IMG/VR virus record: IMGVR_UViG_3300025771_003088
Span: 1-30,294 of that record
Source: a virus
DNA: 30,294 nt
Strand: one strand, 5' to 3'
Shown: positions 28,878 through 30,294 of the stretch, piece after piece
Position numbering within the stretch: position 1 is the first letter of the stretch
How the letters are laid out: each line of letters opens with the position of its first letter
Translations under genes and position numbers: made by a program
The notes under the pieces: generated by a model
Database searches by the model: none
Told to the model about the DNA's origin: nothing
The model's input: only the letters and a program-made list of their open reading frames with translations

Positions 28878-28883
28878 TAAATA
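28877..28883 (+). promoter_or_regulatory. Late promoter-like motif (AATAAATA)
   Basis: ATAAATA immediately follows the stop of the preceding gene and ends 5 bases before the ATG of the large Ala-rich protein. No Shine-Dalgarno site fits between, so a leaderless late message is implied if it is used. Confidence 0.5.
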
Positions 28884-28888
28884 AGATT

Positions 28889-30121
28889 ATGGCAGGAATA
28901 GTTATTTCAAAAATCGGCACTGGCGGTATTACTCTCAATATCCCATTGCAGTTTGATTCTATAGATCATTTGACCAAAGTAATTACTGATGGTATTACTG
29001 CAGCTACAGCATCAGAAGCGTTAAAACTACCCGAAACATTAAAGACGTTAGCAAGTGATGTTTCTGGTTCCTTCAGTGCATTGCCTGAAGTTGTAAGTTC
29101 AGATGTATTGTCTTCAATTAGTGATGCTCATTCGGCAATCAACGATGCTACCTCAGGATTAATGTCAGAAATTGATGGTGCTATGGATGTTGTGCAGAAC
29201 ACCATCAACACTTCAATGCTTCAATTGGACGCTATTGCAAACTCTGGCACATTCGCGGCTGCTCAAGCAGCTATGAGTTCAGCAGGAACTTATCCTAATT
29301 TATTAATGGGTGGTGTTTTGCCAGCAGTTGCAAATCTACAGAGATTTCAACAAATAACACAGACAATGCATCCAGAAGGTCAAATGGGCGGTGCTATACA
29401 ACAGATGAATAGTATTGCTAAAGGAGCAGGAGCTATTTCAGCAATGTCCAAACTTGCTGGAGCAATTGCTACAGATTTAGGTCTGCCGGCACCACCTGAC
29501 ATTAATGATGCATTTGATCTTTTACAAGACGGTAATGTATTTAACAAGACTCAATCTATGGCAGCTGCCATGACAGGAGTAAAGGCTGTTCTTGATATTG
29601 CACACGCTTCAGGACGATTAGATGATCTTAATGATGCTATTTTTCAAGAAACTCCATCTTTAGTTACTGCGGCAGCAGGAACTTATGCAGGCCAACAAGT
29701 TATGCAGATAGGATTACAACAAGCAGCACTTAATGGATACATTCCTACAGACGGTGAAGTTGGAAAATTAAATATTCCTGGTTGGGTTAATCCAAACACA
29801 GGTCTTACGGAATATTTGCCAGCTGGAACTTCTATTCTGGATTCATTAACGGGCATTGAAAATGACTTATTGAGTAAAACTTCAGCAATTAAGGCCGCAG
29901 TAGAAAGTTCTTTAAAACCCATTGAAGATTTAGCTAACGCAATTGGATTAGCTGCATCTTCTGCTAGTTTGCCAGCCGCTTTAGGATCATCATTATCTGG
30001 TGCAGTAAAGAGTGCAATGAGTTCAGCTGCACTAGACACTTTAGGAGCTGCTGCTGATTTACCACCACCAATTCCTGCTGGAGCATCGGCAGAAGAAGGA
30101 GGATCTGGTTTACCAAAATAA
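28889..30121 (+). CDS. Large Ala/Ser-rich protein, probable virion component
   Basis: The 410-residue protein is rich in Ala, Ser, Gly, Leu and Ile. It starts with a beta-like ISKIGTGGITLNIPLQF, continues as helical segments without a signal peptide (SMAAAMTGVKAVLDIAHAS), contains LNIPGWVNPNTGLTEYLPAG, and ends with a Pro/Gly tail. Composition and the preceding late-promoter motif fit a virion structural protein. Which part of the particle is unknown, and no T4 homologue is recognised. Confidence 0.7.
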   Translation: MAGIVISKIGTGGITLNIPLQFDSIDHLTKVITDGITAATASEALKLPETLKTLASDVSGSFSALPEVVSSDVLSSISDAHSAINDATSGLMSEIDGAMDVVQNTINTSMLQLDAIANSGTFAAAQAAMSSAGTYPNLLMGGVLPAVANLQRFQQITQTMHPEGQMGGAIQQMNSIAKGAGAISAMSKLAGAIATDLGLPAPPDINDAFDLLQDGNVFNKTQSMAAAMTGVKAVLDIAHASGRLDDLNDAIFQETPSLVTAAAGTYAGQQVMQIGLQQAALNGYIPTDGEVGKLNIPGWVNPNTGLTEYLPAGTSILDSLTGIENDLLSKTSAIKAAVESSLKPIEDLANAIGLAASSASLPAALGSSLSGAVKSAMSSAALDTLGAAADLPPPIPAGASAEEGGSGLPK

Positions 30122-30138
30122 CGTGAGATTAATATATT

Positions 30139-30294
30139 ATGTTTTGTGAATTTATTGATAGTATGGGAACCGATAAAACGGTTGTAGATGCCGCAAGAGT
30201 ATCTTTTTCAAAGAGAACTCAGTGGTATAGAAATTTACCTGGACCAGGTATTTTTGAACTTTCTGATAAAGATAAAAGACTGATAAATTATTTG
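30139..30294 (+). CDS. thyX: Flavin-dependent thymidylate synthase ThyX (3'-partial)
   Basis: The first 52 residues are present: an MGTDKTVVDAARVSF segment and SDKDKRLINYL match the ThyX N-terminus (MGsDxxVvxAARVSf, then DxxLIxYL). The RHRxxS signature lies beyond the window. ThyX methylates dUMP using folate and FADH2, completing a nucleotide pathway with the class II reductase and the deaminase. Confidence 0.88.
   Translation, partial: MFCEFIDSMGTDKTVVDAARVSFSKRTQWYRNLPGPGIFELSDKDKRLINYL

Noticed and set aside
29683-30039. Antisense open frame of 118 codons in the Ala-rich gene
   Set aside because: It is a by-product of the biased composition of the sense gene; no promoter, ribosome site or recognisable protein features.
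1-30294. CRISPR array, insertion sequence, integrase or attachment site
   Set aside because: No regularly spaced repeats, transposase or integrase motifs, or terminal inverted repeats were seen; the window reads as continuous lytic-phage gene content.

Overview
The window looks like part of the genome of a marine T4-like myovirus. It is AT-rich, every recognisable gene lies on the + strand, and genes abut or overlap by a few bases throughout. The T4-type core includes a gp61-like primase, an RNase H-type 5' exonuclease, the gp33-gp59 pair and NATAAATA late-promoter motifs. With it come genes typical of phages of streamlined marine bacteria: B12-dependent class II ribonucleotide reductase, ThyX, PhoH, ClpP, a bS21 ribosomal protein, a sulfotransferase and tRNAs. 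The tmRNA is permuted and two-piece, as in alphaproteobacteria, so a SAR11-type or similarly streamlined host is most likely. That host assignment is inference.

Layout. 1-4.8 kb: a partial helical protein, a small conserved protein, a spanin-like pair (coiled-coil membrane protein plus lipoprotein), a DUF1353 protein, a secreted TIM-barrel-like protein, and small membrane, SWIM-finger and coiled-coil proteins. 4.7-10.6 kb: one overlapping operon encoding a CsgF-like protein, CsgG, a curlin-like repeat protein, a FecR-domain protein, a second curlin-like protein and a CHASE2-adenylate cyclase. 10.7-14.8 kb: an early promoter, primase, NrdJ, two small proteins, a PD-(D/E)XK nuclease and ClpP. 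14.8-16.4 kb: a TolQ/MotA-like and TolR/MotB-like ion-channel pair with a third membrane protein. 16.4-19.9 kb: a lysine-rich helical protein, an early promoter, bS21, a glutaredoxin-fold protein, tRNA-Thr, RNase H and a DUF6433 protein, closed by a strong terminator. 20.0-23.2 kb: an early promoter, a SprT-like protein, a SleB-type wall hydrolase, a glycine-zipper lipoprotein and PhoH. 23.2-25.2 kb: an early promoter, a RecB-like exonuclease and an outer-membrane protein. 25.2-25.65 kb: the tmRNA. 25.65-27.2 kb: gp33, gp59, a coiled-coil protein, a deaminase and tRNA-Asn. 27.2-30.3 kb: a sulfotransferase, a lipoprotein metzincin, a large Ala-rich probable virion protein and the start of thyX.

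How it works together. Promoters of the TTGACT-N17-TATAAT type drive the DNA-metabolism genes. Two of them place the start codon at or beside the predicted transcription start. NATAAATA motifs, probably read through gp33, mark late units and also precede the tmRNA. The most unusual content is a curli-type export operon joined to a FecR/CHASE2-cyclase sensor, together with a separate TolQR-like pair and several other exported proteins. This suggests the phage extensively remodels the host envelope. Curli-related clusters have, as I recall, been noted in pelagimyophages with no known function; the cyclase linkage and the details below are read from this sequence.
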